A stretch of DNA of 64,000 nt from Paraconiothyrium sp. Pb-2020 (lineage: Eukaryota; Ascomycota; Dothideomycetes; Pleosporales; Didymosphaeriaceae): NCBI GenBank assembly GCA_022419385.1, contig JAJUBI010000009.1:186001-250000 (forward strand), in the 5' to 3' direction. The notes under the pieces were generated by a model that did not search any database, had not been told where the DNA came from, and was given only the letters and a program-made list of their open reading frames with translations. Positions 43,895-54,581 of this stretch are shown one piece after another (the stretch's first letter is position 1; each line of letters opens with the position of its first letter). A program made the translations under genes and the position numbers.

Positions 43895-44910
43895 GGCGGA
43901 CTGCTAGATTGGCGGTGTTGCGGTGTGGTGTTAAGCTTCGCGAACAGTTGGCGCGAATGTTTGGGGTTCAATGGAGATGCCACGGTTCAGGGTTCCTGGG
44001 CGGAGGAATGGTCGGGCCGAGGCGTGGGGATGACTTGGGTGGGGGCGCGAGCACTTCAACTTCACCACTAACATCAATTCAGGGCTGTCTTCGTCTTCAA
44101 ATGAAGGGGTTCTCATTCTCTCAAAGCACAACCTTTCAGTATTTCATGGGATTACCTGCCCTGTTGGCCTTTTGTCAAGGCTCCATTTTCTCTTTACAGG
44201 ATGCTGGACGCAACAACAGAGTATAGACAATCAGACCGATCCAAGTATTAATTTAAAGCTATACATACAGGACGGTGGTGATAAGAGCAGCAACGTCTGG
44301 CGCGATGACCTTCGCCACCAGGATTTGTGTATAGTATGCACCAGAAGCCCGTTAAACACATTCTTCCTGGAGTTCACCTGATCTTCCATCTTATTGCTCT
44401 CATTGCCTAGGTTCTTCCTTCTCTGTCATTCCCCCCATTTCCACTACCATTCACATGTAAAGATGTCAGCAGAGTCCTTGTTCAAGTCCAGGTTTCGTGC
44501 CCTCCTTGCTGGTTCTAAGTGCGCGGCAAGAGCCTAGATTTTAGAATGATGGAAGCAATCCGCCATTGTATCATTGTCATCTCACTATGATTTTCACGCT
44601 TCAATCGTCTCTCTCTCTTTTTTTTTAATTCGCCTGCGTGTATTATTCCTGAGATCCTCAAATGGTTTGTGTGGACCTGCAACACTGGCCGGCCGCGTTG
44701 CCAAGCCAGCGACACCGCTCACCTCAACCATAATACCCATAACACGTCTCCCGAGTCCTCCGTTTGTCTGCTCTACTTACCAATTGTCCCTCGTGCCGTC
44801 TTTCGGAGCACTGAATCCACTACCCTCCTTCCCTTCTTCGACCTTCACTCTTCATCCAAACCCATATCACAATACGAATGCCACGGCACCTCATTCCCAC
44901 TTTACCCGAC
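43895..44910. other. Divergent promoter region
   Basis: This 1-kb region between the p24 gene (-) and the Myb-like gene (+) is pyrimidine-rich in its last 300 bases (TCTCTCTCTTTTTTTT at about 44610), typical of a fungal 5' leader. No gene is seen. Confidence 0.4.
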
Positions 44911-46818
44911 ATGGCCGACCACCAGGTTCCTCGCATCAGGACCTCATATCTCCTTGGTCTCAGCAATAAGCCCTTCAAGGACCCGCCGAAGCCGCCTCCG
45001 TTGAACAGCTATCGGCGCATGGTGTGTGAATGCGCGCTCACTCATGCTCCATACATACTAATACGTTGCGCGCAGCTGACCACACCCGGCGCGGCCCTTG
45101 AATGGGCAGCTAGCGATGGCCGAAGGGGCGCGCTGACTGGTCAAGGCAAACCGCGCCTCTTGAATGCGCTGGACGCCGCTGCAGCGGCGAAGAACCAAGC
45201 CAAGACCGCTAATCAACCTACAAAAGCTCCGAACGAGGCAAAAAACGAAGTGAATGGACAAGCAAATGACTCCGGCGAGATTGAGTACAAGAAGGGAGTC
45301 TCTAACGAATACGGCTTTACCGACGAGCAGGACAAAACGATCATGCGCATGAAGAATGAAAACCCAGGTACTCAATGGGATCGTATCGCGGAGGCAACCG
45401 GAAAGAATAAGGACCAGTGCAAAGAACGCTTCCAACAAATCAAGCCCGACGGCTGGAAGCCCGCTAATATCCAAGGCAAGGGGGGCAAGAAGGGTGGCGT
45501 ACAAGGTAACAACCAAGGAAATGGTCAGAAGCAGCACGCGAAAGGGCAGAATCAGAACCAGAGCCAGAACAAGCAGGAAGAGCAGAAAAAGGACGACAAA
45601 ACACAAGAGGTTACTGCTGGAGACGGCTGGCCAGACACCCTCGGTGGCATATTCGGTGGCGCAGACGATAATAAGTCCAGTGCTTCCAACAAGGGCTCCA
45701 AGAAAGATGAAGGGGCCACTGGCGATGTAGGTGGATGGGGCACTGCTGACTTGGGTGCTGCGACTGGGAACGACAACAACGACGGAATGAAGATGGGTTG
45801 GGATAATGATAACAGTGGAGGAGGGCAAGACTGGAACAACTTTGCGAATGACAACAATGCAGGCGTCACGAATACATGGGATGACAATACCTGGAAGGCT
45901 GAACCTAGCAAAGAAGACAACAAGGATAAGAAGAGCGAGGAGGAGAAGCAGAAGGAGGAGAAAGCAAAAGAGAAGAAGAAGGAGAAGGATGGAAATGGTA
46001 ACGATAAGTCGAAGAAGAAGGAAAGCGAGCCCAATATTGCGGCCGATCAATGGGGCTCTGGCGGTTTCGACATCGGAGGCGATGCTGCGGCAACACGCTG
46101 GGATGGCAGTAATTGGGATGGCGGAGGCAAGGAACACAAGAAAAGTGAGAACAAGAAGAGGAAGCCAGGCACCTCGAGCGCTTCCAAATCAGGAAGCAAC
46201 AATGGATGGGGAGACACTGCAGTTACGGGTGGTAATGACTGGGGCGCGACTGATGGCAATGGTGGTGCGGCTTCAACTTGGGGTGATAACAAAGCCAATA
46301 CTGAGGGTGGTTTCCCGGGTTGGGGTGACGACAGTGGCAATGCCGGCGGTGCAAAGGAGCCGGGTGGTGGAGGATGGGCTGGATGGGCTGGTGCTGCATC
46401 ACCGAAGAAGGTAAAGACCTCGAATGACAAGTCCAAGAGGAACGACAAGGTCCCGCATCCTGACACCTGGGGCGACATGGGGGCTACGCCTGCCTGGCCT
46501 CAGAACCCTGCTTCAGAAGCGTCTTCCAATGATCGCGAGAAGCACCGCTCGTCACGGCGTCACTCCGATTGCAGGGCAGACAAGCATAGGTCGCATCGTC
46601 ACCACAGCAGTAGCCACCTAGCAGAGTACAAGGTCGCACCCGACAATACCTTCTCACAAGATGAGTTGAAGCTTGTTGCGAGGATCTTGCAGCAGGATTG
46701 CTCTATGGTGTGGGAGCGGGTGTCGTGGAGGTTCAAGGATAAAACGGGGAGGAACTTGCCGCCCGACGTGTTCGAGAAGAAGATTACGGGAAAACTTGAG
46801 AAGGAGAGGAGGCTTTGA
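44911..46818 (+). CDS. Myb/SANT-like domain protein with Asn/Lys-rich low-complexity regions
   Basis: The start at 44911 has a good context (GAC ATG G); an in-frame ATG at 44878 is an alternative. I predict an intron at 45022-45075 (GTGTGT..TACTAAT..GCGCAG), which is 54 bases and contains no stop, so the unspliced frame also stays open. Spliced length is 617 aa. 'NEYGFTDEQDKTIMRMKNEN' then 'PGTQWDRIAEATGKNKDQCK' form a Myb/SANT-like helical domain around residues 125-175. A long Gly/Asn/Trp/Lys-rich middle repeats 'GWG', 'DWG' and 'WGD' motifs. A second Myb-like segment, 'FSQDELKLVARILQQDCSMV' then 'WERVSWRFKDKTGRNLPPDV', lies near the C-terminus. It is probably nuclear and chromatin- or RNA-associated; the target is unknown. 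Confidence 0.78.
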   Translation: MADHQVPRIRTSYLLGLSNKPFKDPPKPPPLNSYRRMVCECALTHAPYILIRCAQLTTPGAALEWAASDGRRGALTGQGKPRLLNALDAAAAAKNQAKTANQPTKAPNEAKNEVNGQANDSGEIEYKKGVSNEYGFTDEQDKTIMRMKNENPGTQWDRIAEATGKNKDQCKERFQQIKPDGWKPANIQGKGGKKGGVQGNNQGNGQKQHAKGQNQNQSQNKQEEQKKDDKTQEVTAGDGWPDTLGGIFGGADDNKSSASNKGSKKDEGATGDVGGWGTADLGAATGNDNNDGMKMGWDNDNSGGGQDWNNFANDNNAGVTNTWDDNTWKAEPSKEDNKDKKSEEEKQKEEKAKEKKKEKDGNGNDKSKKKESEPNIAADQWGSGGFDIGGDAAATRWDGSNWDGGGKEHKKSENKKRKPGTSSASKSGSNNGWGDTAVTGGNDWGATDGNGGAASTWGDNKANTEGGFPGWGDDSGNAGGAKEPGGGGWAGWAGAASPKKVKTSNDKSKRNDKVPHPDTWGDMGATPAWPQNPASEASSNDREKHRSSRRHSDCRADKHRSHRHHSSSHLAEYKVAPDNTFSQDELKLVARILQQDCSMVWERVSWRFKDKTGRNLPPDVFEKKITGKLEKERRL

Positions 46819-47516
46819 AGAAGGTGGGAAGGATCTGGGGGACAAATGTGCAAGGCTCAGTCACTGTCATGTCCTAGCAGTTGCATCAGCTGATGGCTTG
46901 TGAGTTTTCGTAACATACATTTTGAGTCAATCATTTTCAATTACAACCCTGGTTTACGCAACAGTAGCCTTCACCTTAGCCATCAGTGTTTAGTATGCTA
47001 GCTCATCACATAGCCATTCCGAGATTCTTTCCGAAGAGACTATGTCATCCACCGGATCAGGATTAGCTTCTTTTGTGCGGACGACCTCCGACCACTTTTC
47101 ACTCGCCATTGTACGAACACCTAGTGCCCAGGAAAATCTTCCGATATACTAACCGCGAATCTAGCCGCAATTCATTCCGTTGAGACGCACTAGTGACCTT
47201 TCCCCATGGGCAGCGTCTGGGCATTGTAAACCTTTACGCACATCTCCAGGATACCCGCCGGATACTCCACCATCAACAGCAAGTCCTGCATCAAACTATC
47301 GGAATACTGCTCAGCGTTGAGGCGATGTGGATTGCAAGAGGAGGACCACAGGGTCTCACGCTCGGACGTTTGCGGGGTAGACCTCAAGGAAAGGAAGCTC
47401 TCATACCGCTTGTCAGGACAACATAAATGCTGGCTTCCTCGCGACGATTCAACTGTCAGAATTACGAGAAGCTTCACAATCTTCCTTGTATATGACTACT
47501 AGCCGTTCCATACGAA
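46819..47516. other. Intergenic region
   Basis: This stretch of about 700 bp between two plus-strand genes contains one 95-codon minus-strand frame (47190-47477) without recognisable features; I do not call it. The promoter of the sugar transporter should lie here. Confidence 0.4.
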
Positions 47517-49271
47517 ATGGGCGGACCAGCAGGCATCGTATCGGATGGCGGTGGCGCTGCGTACAAGACTTTGAGGAACAATGTCGCTTCCCACTGGATT
47601 AGAGACCCTGGCCTTCGAAAACTGAACTTTGGCATTGGCATGATGTTCTGCTCTTCGGCAGCCAATGGCTTCGATGGAAGCTTGATGAACGGGCTTCTAG
47701 CAATCCCGCGATGTCAGTACATCATCCAATCATGGCCACAGTCCTACTAACAGGCAACAGTCAAAGAAGACGTAGGCCACATATCAACAAGTATACTCGG
47801 GCTTATAATCGCTGGTATCAGCCTCGGTGGTCTACCATCTTTTATCCCAGCGTCCTATGTCTCGGATCTGATCGGGCGCCGGTACACTGTAGCCATTGGA
47901 TCCTCCATCATGCTTGTAGCCTCCATCATTCAAGCCGCCACGAATGGACCATGGGCATTCCTAGGTACTCGAATTATGCTCGGAATAGGTCTTGGATTTT
48001 CCCAAACCGCAGCACCACCGTTAACAACTGAGATCGCGCATCCGAAGCATCGCGGTCAAATCACGGCGCTTTTTCAAGCTATCTGGTACTGGGGAGCTAT
48101 TTTGTCGGCGTGCATCACGCTTGGTACGCTCTTTGTATCTAACAGCTGGAGCTGGAGGGCGCCTTGCCTTCTGCAAGGGTTCTTCCCTGGGTTGCAGCTG
48201 CTTGGACTAATAGTCACGCCGGAGTCGCCGAGATGGCTCGTTTCCAAAGGAAGGACTGACGAAGCTTTGAACATGCTCGCAAAGTACCACGCGAACGGGG
48301 ACGTCAACGATGAGTTGGTAAGCCTGCCTACATTCCACTTCTGAATGCGCCATGTGCATAATTTTCTTACATTAGCCAGGTTCGCTTTGAATTCTTTGAA
48401 ATTTGCGAAGCCATCTCCCGCGAGCGCGAAGCCTCCAAAACCACCGGCTTCCTCTCCTTCTTCGAGACCCGTGGCAACCGCCACCGCCTCCTTATATGCC
48501 TTCTCGTAGGCTTCATGATCCAATGGGCTGGCAATGGCATCGTCTCGTACTATCTTGCGCCTATCCTCGAATCCGTCGGTGTCACGTCGGCCGTCGCACA
48601 AGCAGCCATCAACGTTGGACTCCAGGTGTGGAACGCGCTTCTCGCGGCGGCCGGTGCTGTTGCTGCTGAGCGATACGGGCGGCGACCGCTTTGGATGATC
48701 TCCGCATGTGGAATGCTGGTCTCATTCATCATCGTGACTGCGTTGTCTGCGGTGTTCGCGGAGAAACATATCGATGCGGCCGGCTCGGCTGTTGTCGCTT
48801 TTCTATTCATCTTCTTCGGATTCTACGATATCGCATTCACGCCGCTTTCAATTGCTTACCCTGTAGAGATTCTGCCTTTCCGCCTGCGCTCAAAGGGTCT
48901 ATCTATCAGCCTGACGGTTGTCTTTGGAGCGGGGTTCTTTAATCAGTACGTCAACCCCGTCGCGCTTGGTGCAATCCACTGGAAGTTCTACTTCGTGTAT
49001 ATTGGCACGTTGACTGCTATGATCTTTATCATATACTTTGTAAGTCTTGACATTCCGGCTGGTTGTCGCCATACTGATGCTTGGGTAGTTGTTTCCAGAG
49101 ACCAAGGGCCGCACGCTGGAAGAGATTGCTATCGTGTTTGACGGCGAGGCAGCTGAGCCGGAAGTTCACCGCCGTGTATCTGTTGGTATGGAATCGAAGG
49201 GCGAAGGCGATGTGGGTGACGTCACGGCAAAGCACAAGGAGTACACTAGACCCCCTCAGAGCGTTGCTTGA
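47517..49271 (+). CDS. MFS sugar transporter (hexose/lactose-permease-like)
   Basis: Exons 47517-47712, 47761-48317, 48380-49039 and 49089-49271 join to 531 aa. The splice at 47712/47761 restores 'LLAIPRFKEDVGH'. Sugar-porter signatures are present: 'SYVSDLIGRRYTVAIGS' (loop 2-3), 'TPESPRWLVSKGRTDEALNM' (end of TM6), a second RYGRRP in the loop 8-9 position, and 'LFPETKGRTLEEI' after TM12. Twelve transmembrane segments can be counted. The expected function is proton-coupled uptake of a mono- or disaccharide at the plasma membrane. The ~3.5 kb downstream neighbour, a Zn2Cys6 regulator, is separated by the copy E and D genes, so joint regulation is speculative. Confidence 0.9.
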
Positions 49272-49565
49272 CAACCTTATGGCGGCGCGAACAATCTTTG
49301 GGCATTAGAGAATGGTGAAGGGTTGCTGTAGTTGAACCCTCGAGGAAAAACATTTTCCACTACGTGAAAGTCTCTCAGTTTGTGCGCGACCAGCTCTGGC
49401 CCCTGCCCCTCCATTCGGAGTCTTCAAACTGTTCATAACATCGCCAGGACGCTATGTGTGCCCCTTCTTCACTCCACTTCAACACAAGCTGCACCCTTTC
49501 AATTCAACCTCCTTGAAACATCGCCGACAGTCTCTCCCCCAACCGAGCAGAAGACATGCCTGACC

Positions 49566-49886
49566 ATGCCGCTTAGTTCCGGTAAGTTTTACTATACAAG
49601 TCCTGAAGTGGACACGCTGACATCGGGAATAGAGGAGAAGCACGAGCTCCAGCAGCTGCGCCCGCGTATTCAGGAGCTTGACACGCAAATCGACGCGCTG
49701 CACGAGCAAGTTGTGCAGCTCGGCATCGACAACAAAGCGAAGGATAAGAAGATCGAGAAACTGCAAGCGGAGTGTAACAAACATAAAGCCGACGCACAGA
49801 AGCGCCGCCAAGAGGCACAGCAGTACAAGGAGTCGCTTGAGAAGCAGATGACGGAGCTGGAGAAGATTATTATGGAGACGGAGTAG
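49566..49886 (+). CDS. Two-part family, member E: coiled-coil domain only
   Basis: Two exons, 49566-49581 and 49633-49886, give 89 aa: 'MPLSS' then 'EEKHELQQLRPRIQELDTQI' and a continuous charged coiled coil ending 'TELEKIIMETE'. The intron GTAAGT..CTGAC..ATAG is phase 1 and has the same form as the domain-boundary intron of copy D, whose second exon begins 'EDNLELHQLRVEIERLRLEN'. E therefore looks like the exon-2 half of the family with a five-residue stub in place of the N-terminal domain. Unspliced reading also stays open (an in-frame 51-bp intron), so both forms may be translated. It lies about 700 bp upstream of copy D on the same strand. The coil might dimerise with full-length members; that is inference. 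Confidence 0.6.
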   Translation: MPLSSGKFYYTSPEVDTLTSGIEEKHELQQLRPRIQELDTQIDALHEQVVQLGIDNKAKDKKIEKLQAECNKHKADAQKRRQEAQQYKESLEKQMTELEKIIMETE

Positions 49887-50012
49887 TCAGGCTTGCAGAT
49901 TGTTTGACTGCGGTGGAATGCCTTCATGAAGTGGGCCCTTTCCCTTTAGGGATGTATTCATACATCGGATATGACGCGTAGTAGCGTGACTAGCGAGGCA
50001 TATATATCGTAT

Positions 50013-50076
50013 CGGTCACGAGCCTGAGTTCACAAGTGCAATACTAGGGCAGAGATTTGGATGCTGTATTGCTCAC
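50013..50076 (+). repeat. Left arm of an inverted 64-bp repeat flanking copy D
   Basis: This 64-bp segment, from CGGTCACGAGCCTGAG to ATTGCTCAC, matches the reverse complement of 51682-51745 with four differences that I can count, all transitions. The arms bracket copy D, which lies between them at 50561-51518. Sequence outside the matched 64 bp does not continue the similarity. Confidence 0.85.
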
Positions 50077-50180
50077 CTGTGGTAACACAGGGTATCAAGA
50101 TCCTGTATCTTGATCTGTAGAGGTCTCGATATACATGTGTCTCGCGGACTTATTTGTTCGGTAAGCAGTGCAATCTTGTC

Positions 50181-50257
50181 TTCACAAGTATGGGAATGAC
50201 TCAACCATTTGAGTATTGTATTATTTATCCTAGGGTAACACAAGGCATCAAAATCCT
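50181..50257 (+). repeat. Degenerate direct copy of the repeat next to copy D
   Basis: Bases from TTCACAAGT (about 50181) to AATCCT (about 50257) align with 50030-50105. The best match is GGTAACACARGGYATCAARA, with only transition differences. Together with the inverted arm this makes three diverged copies of one element in 1.7 kb. Confidence 0.6.
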
Positions 50258-50560
50258 ACTTGAGTATTGATAAAGATACCAATTTCCGTTTGCCTTGCGA
50301 AAAGTTTTCGCTCGTGTGGCACTTGGTAAAAGTGAAAGGTGGGGCAGTGCTGAAGGCTAGGTGAATCAACAGGTACCTTTTTTGCCCGACAAACGCGCAA
50401 CTTCCCATTCTAGCCAAACTGCGCCGATAAACCCGCGGGTCAACGACGTCGCCGTTTGCCCCCGCCTCTCTTCGGACACACAGCGCGCGACTTCTAGTTC
50501 TCCAAGCCACGCGACCCTTCTTTCAACTACAGCGCTCGAGAAAAGAAGGAGCTCTTCAGC

Positions 50561-51518
50561 ATGCCGACGCCGCACAAGAAGTACACGCTGGAAGGCATCA
50601 ATGAGTGGGCGGAACGCGAGTTCCCCCAAGCCTTCGAAGCCCTCGAATTGGACATGAGCAGCCGTAAGACCGCGAATGTCTGGAACGCACATGGAACCCC
50701 CCAAAGCGAGATCCAAGGTGGGATGTTGCTTGATGTCGGGCGCGAGCCCAACAACCTGTTCGCCGCCGTTGACAACAGGCACTATGTTTACTTCTTACAT
50801 CAAGGACGCCTTGACACAGGCCTTACTCCACTGCCTCTTTCAGAAGTGGGCCACAAGATTCATCCTGACTTTCTCGATGGTGTCTTCCGTATCCTTCTGA
50901 ACGCCGACAAAAAGCGCTGCAAAGGTCGCGTGGACCTTTTAGTATCCGTTCTGATGTATTGCTTCCTGCAAGATGGAGTCATTGCGCTATTCGCACCCAA
51001 CGCCATTGCGAAGTTGGAATTCTTCAAGGAGGCTTGCTTGGTGGTCCAGAATTGGGAGGGGCTACCCTATGACGACGACGGTAACGGCAACGATGACGAC
51101 ATGCCCATAGAGGAGCTTGAGGGAGAGGGAGGAGCATCTGAAAAGAAGGAAGTGGTTACGGGTAGGTTCACTGGGGCGATTTGGAGTAGAGATACTGGCT
51201 AACGAGAGACTAGAGGACAACCTAGAGCTTCACCAGCTGCGCGTGGAGATCGAGAGGCTTCGCTTGGAGAACAAGACCTGGATCAAGGACAAGGTGGCTT
51301 TGGAGCGAGCGCTCGCTGAGGAGCGCAAGGCCAATAGCGACAAGGATGAAGAGCTGGAGAAAAGGCGCAAGAAATTGGAGGATATGAGCGCGGAGATGAA
51401 GGAGCTGCAAGCGGAGTTCGAAGACTACAAGACCGGTGCGGAGAAGCGCATCCGCGAGGCGGAGGAATACAAAGACAGGATGAAGAAGAAGGCGACCGAA
51501 CTCTTCGAGCTCAACTAG
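50561..51518 (+). CDS. Two-part family, copy D: globular N-domain plus coiled-coil C-domain
   Basis: Exons 50561-51161 and 51214-51518 join at phase 1 (G|AG) to 301 aa. The N-domain opens 'YTLEGINEWAEREFPQAFEA', aligning with copies A-C. It contains 'LLVSVLMYCFLQDGVIALF' and ends 'LEFFKEACLVVQNW'; the 'PFC' motif of copies A-C is not conserved. An Asp/Glu/Gly-rich acidic linker (about residues 170-195) replaces the repeats seen in B and C. Exon 2 encodes 'EDNLELHQLRVEIERLRLEN' and a dense Lys/Glu coil ending 'KKKATELFELN'. The N-terminal domain shows no membrane segment, signal peptide or enzyme motif. Flanking inverted repeats and the 31-kb distance from copies A-C suggest relocation by duplication. 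Function is unknown. Confidence 0.78.
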
Positions 51519-52805
51519 CTGTATGGGGAAGGAGGACAACTACGATGCTCTTGGTCAAGATTAGGCTCAATTGAGATTGCGTATCACAGTGGATGAGGGA
51601 TCAACTTGGACTACTTTACGATAGCTATTACCATAAAGTTCGACTTATCCTTACACTCCTCCGTGGATCTGGCTGCGGCTTGTGAGCAATGCAGCATCCA
51701 AATCTCTGTCCCAGTATTGCACTTGTGAATTCAGGCTCGTGACCGAAACCATCTCGTGGAGTGAGATTTAAGACGTGAATCATTATGATCATAGGCGAAA
51801 GAAGGGCGATACTGAGCTAAAGTGTAAGTCCTTTTCGGCACACACTTTGGCAAATGGCTTGGCGACTAATTGCTGTAGCCGAGGTTGAGTATTAACTCGC
51901 ATTCATTGGATTCAATGGGCCCTCAGAGGTGAAGTGAAGGGTTGAAGTGAAGCGTAGAAGCTCCCGTATATACACAGTGCTTCTTTTCATATTGTCTCGT
52001 GTGGGTTATCTATTTATCAATTAGCAAAATCTCCATCGAATAGGTCATTCCAGATACCAGTAGCCGATCGGTAACTGTAAGCATACTGTGTTGATGATGA
52101 TCGTTCTAGGTGTATATCCTAGCGCGCTTTAAGTTAGCGGAAAGTATGGGGTTCGAGCCTTGGAGTTTGATAATTTTTCTCTTTTTGTATTATTTTGCTC
52201 TATCCCTGGGACATTTTCACACCATTGCCATGTATGGATCTCGCAATCTACGCCCGCAGTTACTGAATTTCCTGCTCAGCGTCATCTTTGCTCTTGCATT
52301 CAGACGGGATCTTCTTATCGGCTCTGCTTTCCATGCATACCAGAATGAACAGGACGTGTTCTGCATGTCAACGCAACAGCTGAACTGACCACAAGTCCCA
52401 TATCCCTCTTCTGCGCCAGTCGAAGCTCGAAATGACTCGACCGGTCGTGTCAAGAGCTGAGCTTAAATGCATTTCCGATGTCTCGTGATCAGATGGCGTC
52501 GACGTGCTTGAACAGGGAAAGGGCCGTCCGAAGAGGGGCCGTCCGTCCGTATCCCCGCCTTTTACGTCCCCAACCACCCAACGTCATCTCCACTTTGCAC
52601 AACACCTGTTCGCATTGCATAGACCCTGACCGGTCCCCTCTTCCCCACGATCCGTCCTTCCGAGTGTCCCACCGGTACGGCTCACATTCTTCACGATCTA
52701 ACCCACCACGTGCCTGATTTTCGGAAGGTTTTGCAATGAAGGACTAGCGAGACTGGTGCATCGCGTAACGGCGCGCTATCGCAGAGCCTCAATTTGCCCA
52801 GCCGG
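51519..52805. other. Intergenic region
   Basis: Apart from the repeat arm at 51682-51745, this 1.3-kb stretch shows only short frames. A 92-codon plus-strand frame (52110-52388) has a hydrophobic first third but no supporting features. The promoter of the Zn2Cys6 gene should lie in the last 300 bases. Confidence 0.4.
51682..51745 (-). repeat. Right arm of the inverted 64-bp repeat flanking copy D
   Basis: This is the reverse complement of 50013-50076 with four transition differences. It lies 164 bp downstream of copy D's stop codon. Confidence 0.85.
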
Positions 52806-54581
52806 ATGAACATGGCGCCGCGAAAAGGGACGCGGAGAGCCTGCGATCCTTGTTCTGTGCGAAAGGTTCGATGCGATGGCAACCAGCCTTGTGCGCGATG
52901 TCAAACTGCAAACTGGGACTGTACCTACCTGAAGACGCATGGCAAATCAGGCCCCAAAGGTCCTCGCCGTACCACTGAGGCTGCGATCAGGAGGTTCCAA
53001 GAACGAAGTCGCAGCGACCTGTCACTGCCGCATGGGGCGAACAGCGACAGTGACACAAGCGTAGACGATGGAAGTCCCACCACGATCGAATTTCCCCCCA
53101 GCGATCAACTGCCTCCCATCAGTGAACCGCCTTTAGGATGGCCAGATGCTGCCTATCCTCCATTGCAGGGATATAGAGCACCGCAAAAGATTTCTACGAG
53201 TACCATATCACCATACTTAGAAACTTACCAGGCGCGCGGATATGCGATCTGGCCAGTGGTTGACACGGAATCATTACTCGCTCGTCTCCTGACGGATCCA
53301 GATGATATGGAAGCATACGCGCTTGCTACTGCAATCTGTGCAGCGACTATAACACAATTTCAGATCGACGCAGAGCCCGGAAGTCCGGTGGAAGGTCATT
53401 TCCGCGTATCAAGTGCTATGTTCGACAGTGAGGCAAAGAGGGCGCGTGAAGACTCCGATCACTCGGAGCACGCCACGGTCTCATCTCTTCTGGGGGCCTT
53501 CTTTCTCCACGTCTACGCCGCCAATATCGGTCGTATGTCTACTTCGACGATATATCTCGGTGAAGCCATCACCAAAGCGCACATGGTCGGGTTGCACAAG
53601 CCTTCGTACTATCAGAATATGGACGTTGAACGTCTCCAATACAACGTCAGGATATATTGGCTTCTCTTCATCACCGAAAGGTAACTAAATCGGCCAAGTG
53701 TGTCTTCATCGGTCACTGACAGCACACTTGCAGGGCTCACTCCATCCAAAACGATGTACCGACGATGCTCAAACGATCTTCTGAGATACCACAACTCGAA
53801 GATCTCAATGACGGCTCGGTAACTCCAGCTTTCATCCAGCTCTGTCGTCTCTTCAGCATACTTGACGCTACACTCACCGCAGACCCTACCGGTGCCCGCA
53901 GTGCGCTCGCGCTTGCGCAGCAGCAACTTGACGATGATTCAAGAACTAGGAGCTTGAACAATGTTTTGCAGCGCGCCGACATTTCAATGACTCAACAGTG
54001 GATGCGCATCTTCCTCTGGCAACACGCTCTGAGTGTCACAAACCTACGGTCGTCAGACCAAGACGATGGGTTTTCGTTTGCCTTCCCGGCAAAGGTTGCA
54101 CAGAACGCGTTGTCTTTCTTGTGCACGCTACCCAAGGAAAGTCTGGAAGCTCATGGGCCCGGCATGGTGAGTCAGACTCCCTTGACTTAGTAGCTCATTG
54201 CTTACGACTTGATAGGAGTCCAAGTTGTTCGACATTGCCAATTCTCTCGCCGACGTAATGATATGTGTCCCATCCTTAAACCAAGACTCTGGGTTTGGCA
54301 TGGGCCCGAGGGATCTGATTCATTCTCTATCTTCACTGCTGGGCTCGTTCAGAGGCGGTAACCCTGCCGTCACCCGCGTCCTACAGGACAAGCTGACGAC
54401 CTTGGGTCTTTCCATCTCGTCACCGCAAAGAAGGCTCATTGATATTTCATCCTCGGACGACGAGCGCGACGATTGGAGAGAGGGCACGCCGCGGTCGTTG
54501 ACCTGGAGCGATAATGGCGCATGGCAATCTCAGCTGACACCGCTATCACCGACCTTTCCAAATGTCTTGTCTTCGTTATGA
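52806..54581 (+). CDS. Zn2Cys6 (C6) transcription factor with fungal middle-homology domain
   Basis: Exons 52806-53680, 53734-54166 and 54216-54581 join to 557 aa. Two Met codons (52806, 52812) begin the frame. The zinc cluster is 'RACDPCSVRKVRCDGNQPCA' then 'RCQTANWDCTYLKTHGKSGP', with six correctly spaced cysteines at about residues 12-40, followed by a basic linker. Residues about 120-320 resemble the fungal_trans middle-homology region: 'YLETYQARGYAIWPVVD', 'AYALATAICAATITQF' and 'YWLLFITERAHSIQNDVPTM', the last rebuilt by the splice. The overall form, with CTYLK and HGKSGPKGPR, is like regulators of sugar utilisation (MAL-type). The C-terminus is Ser-rich and acidic, suitable for an activation region. 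Targets are unknown; the sugar transporter at 47.5 kb is a possible one but is not adjacent. Confidence 0.88.

Larger units (their letters stand above)
49887..50560. other. Gap between E and D with repeats
   Basis: This stretch of about 670 bp carries the left arm of the 64-bp inverted repeat, a degenerate direct copy of it and copy D's promoter. No gene is seen. Confidence 0.5.

Noticed and set aside
45058..46137. A 359-codon minus-strand open frame opposite the Myb-like gene
   Set aside because: It is a hydrophobic Leu/Ile/Val shadow produced by the Asn/Lys/Asp-rich low-complexity sequence on the other strand, and it has no domain.
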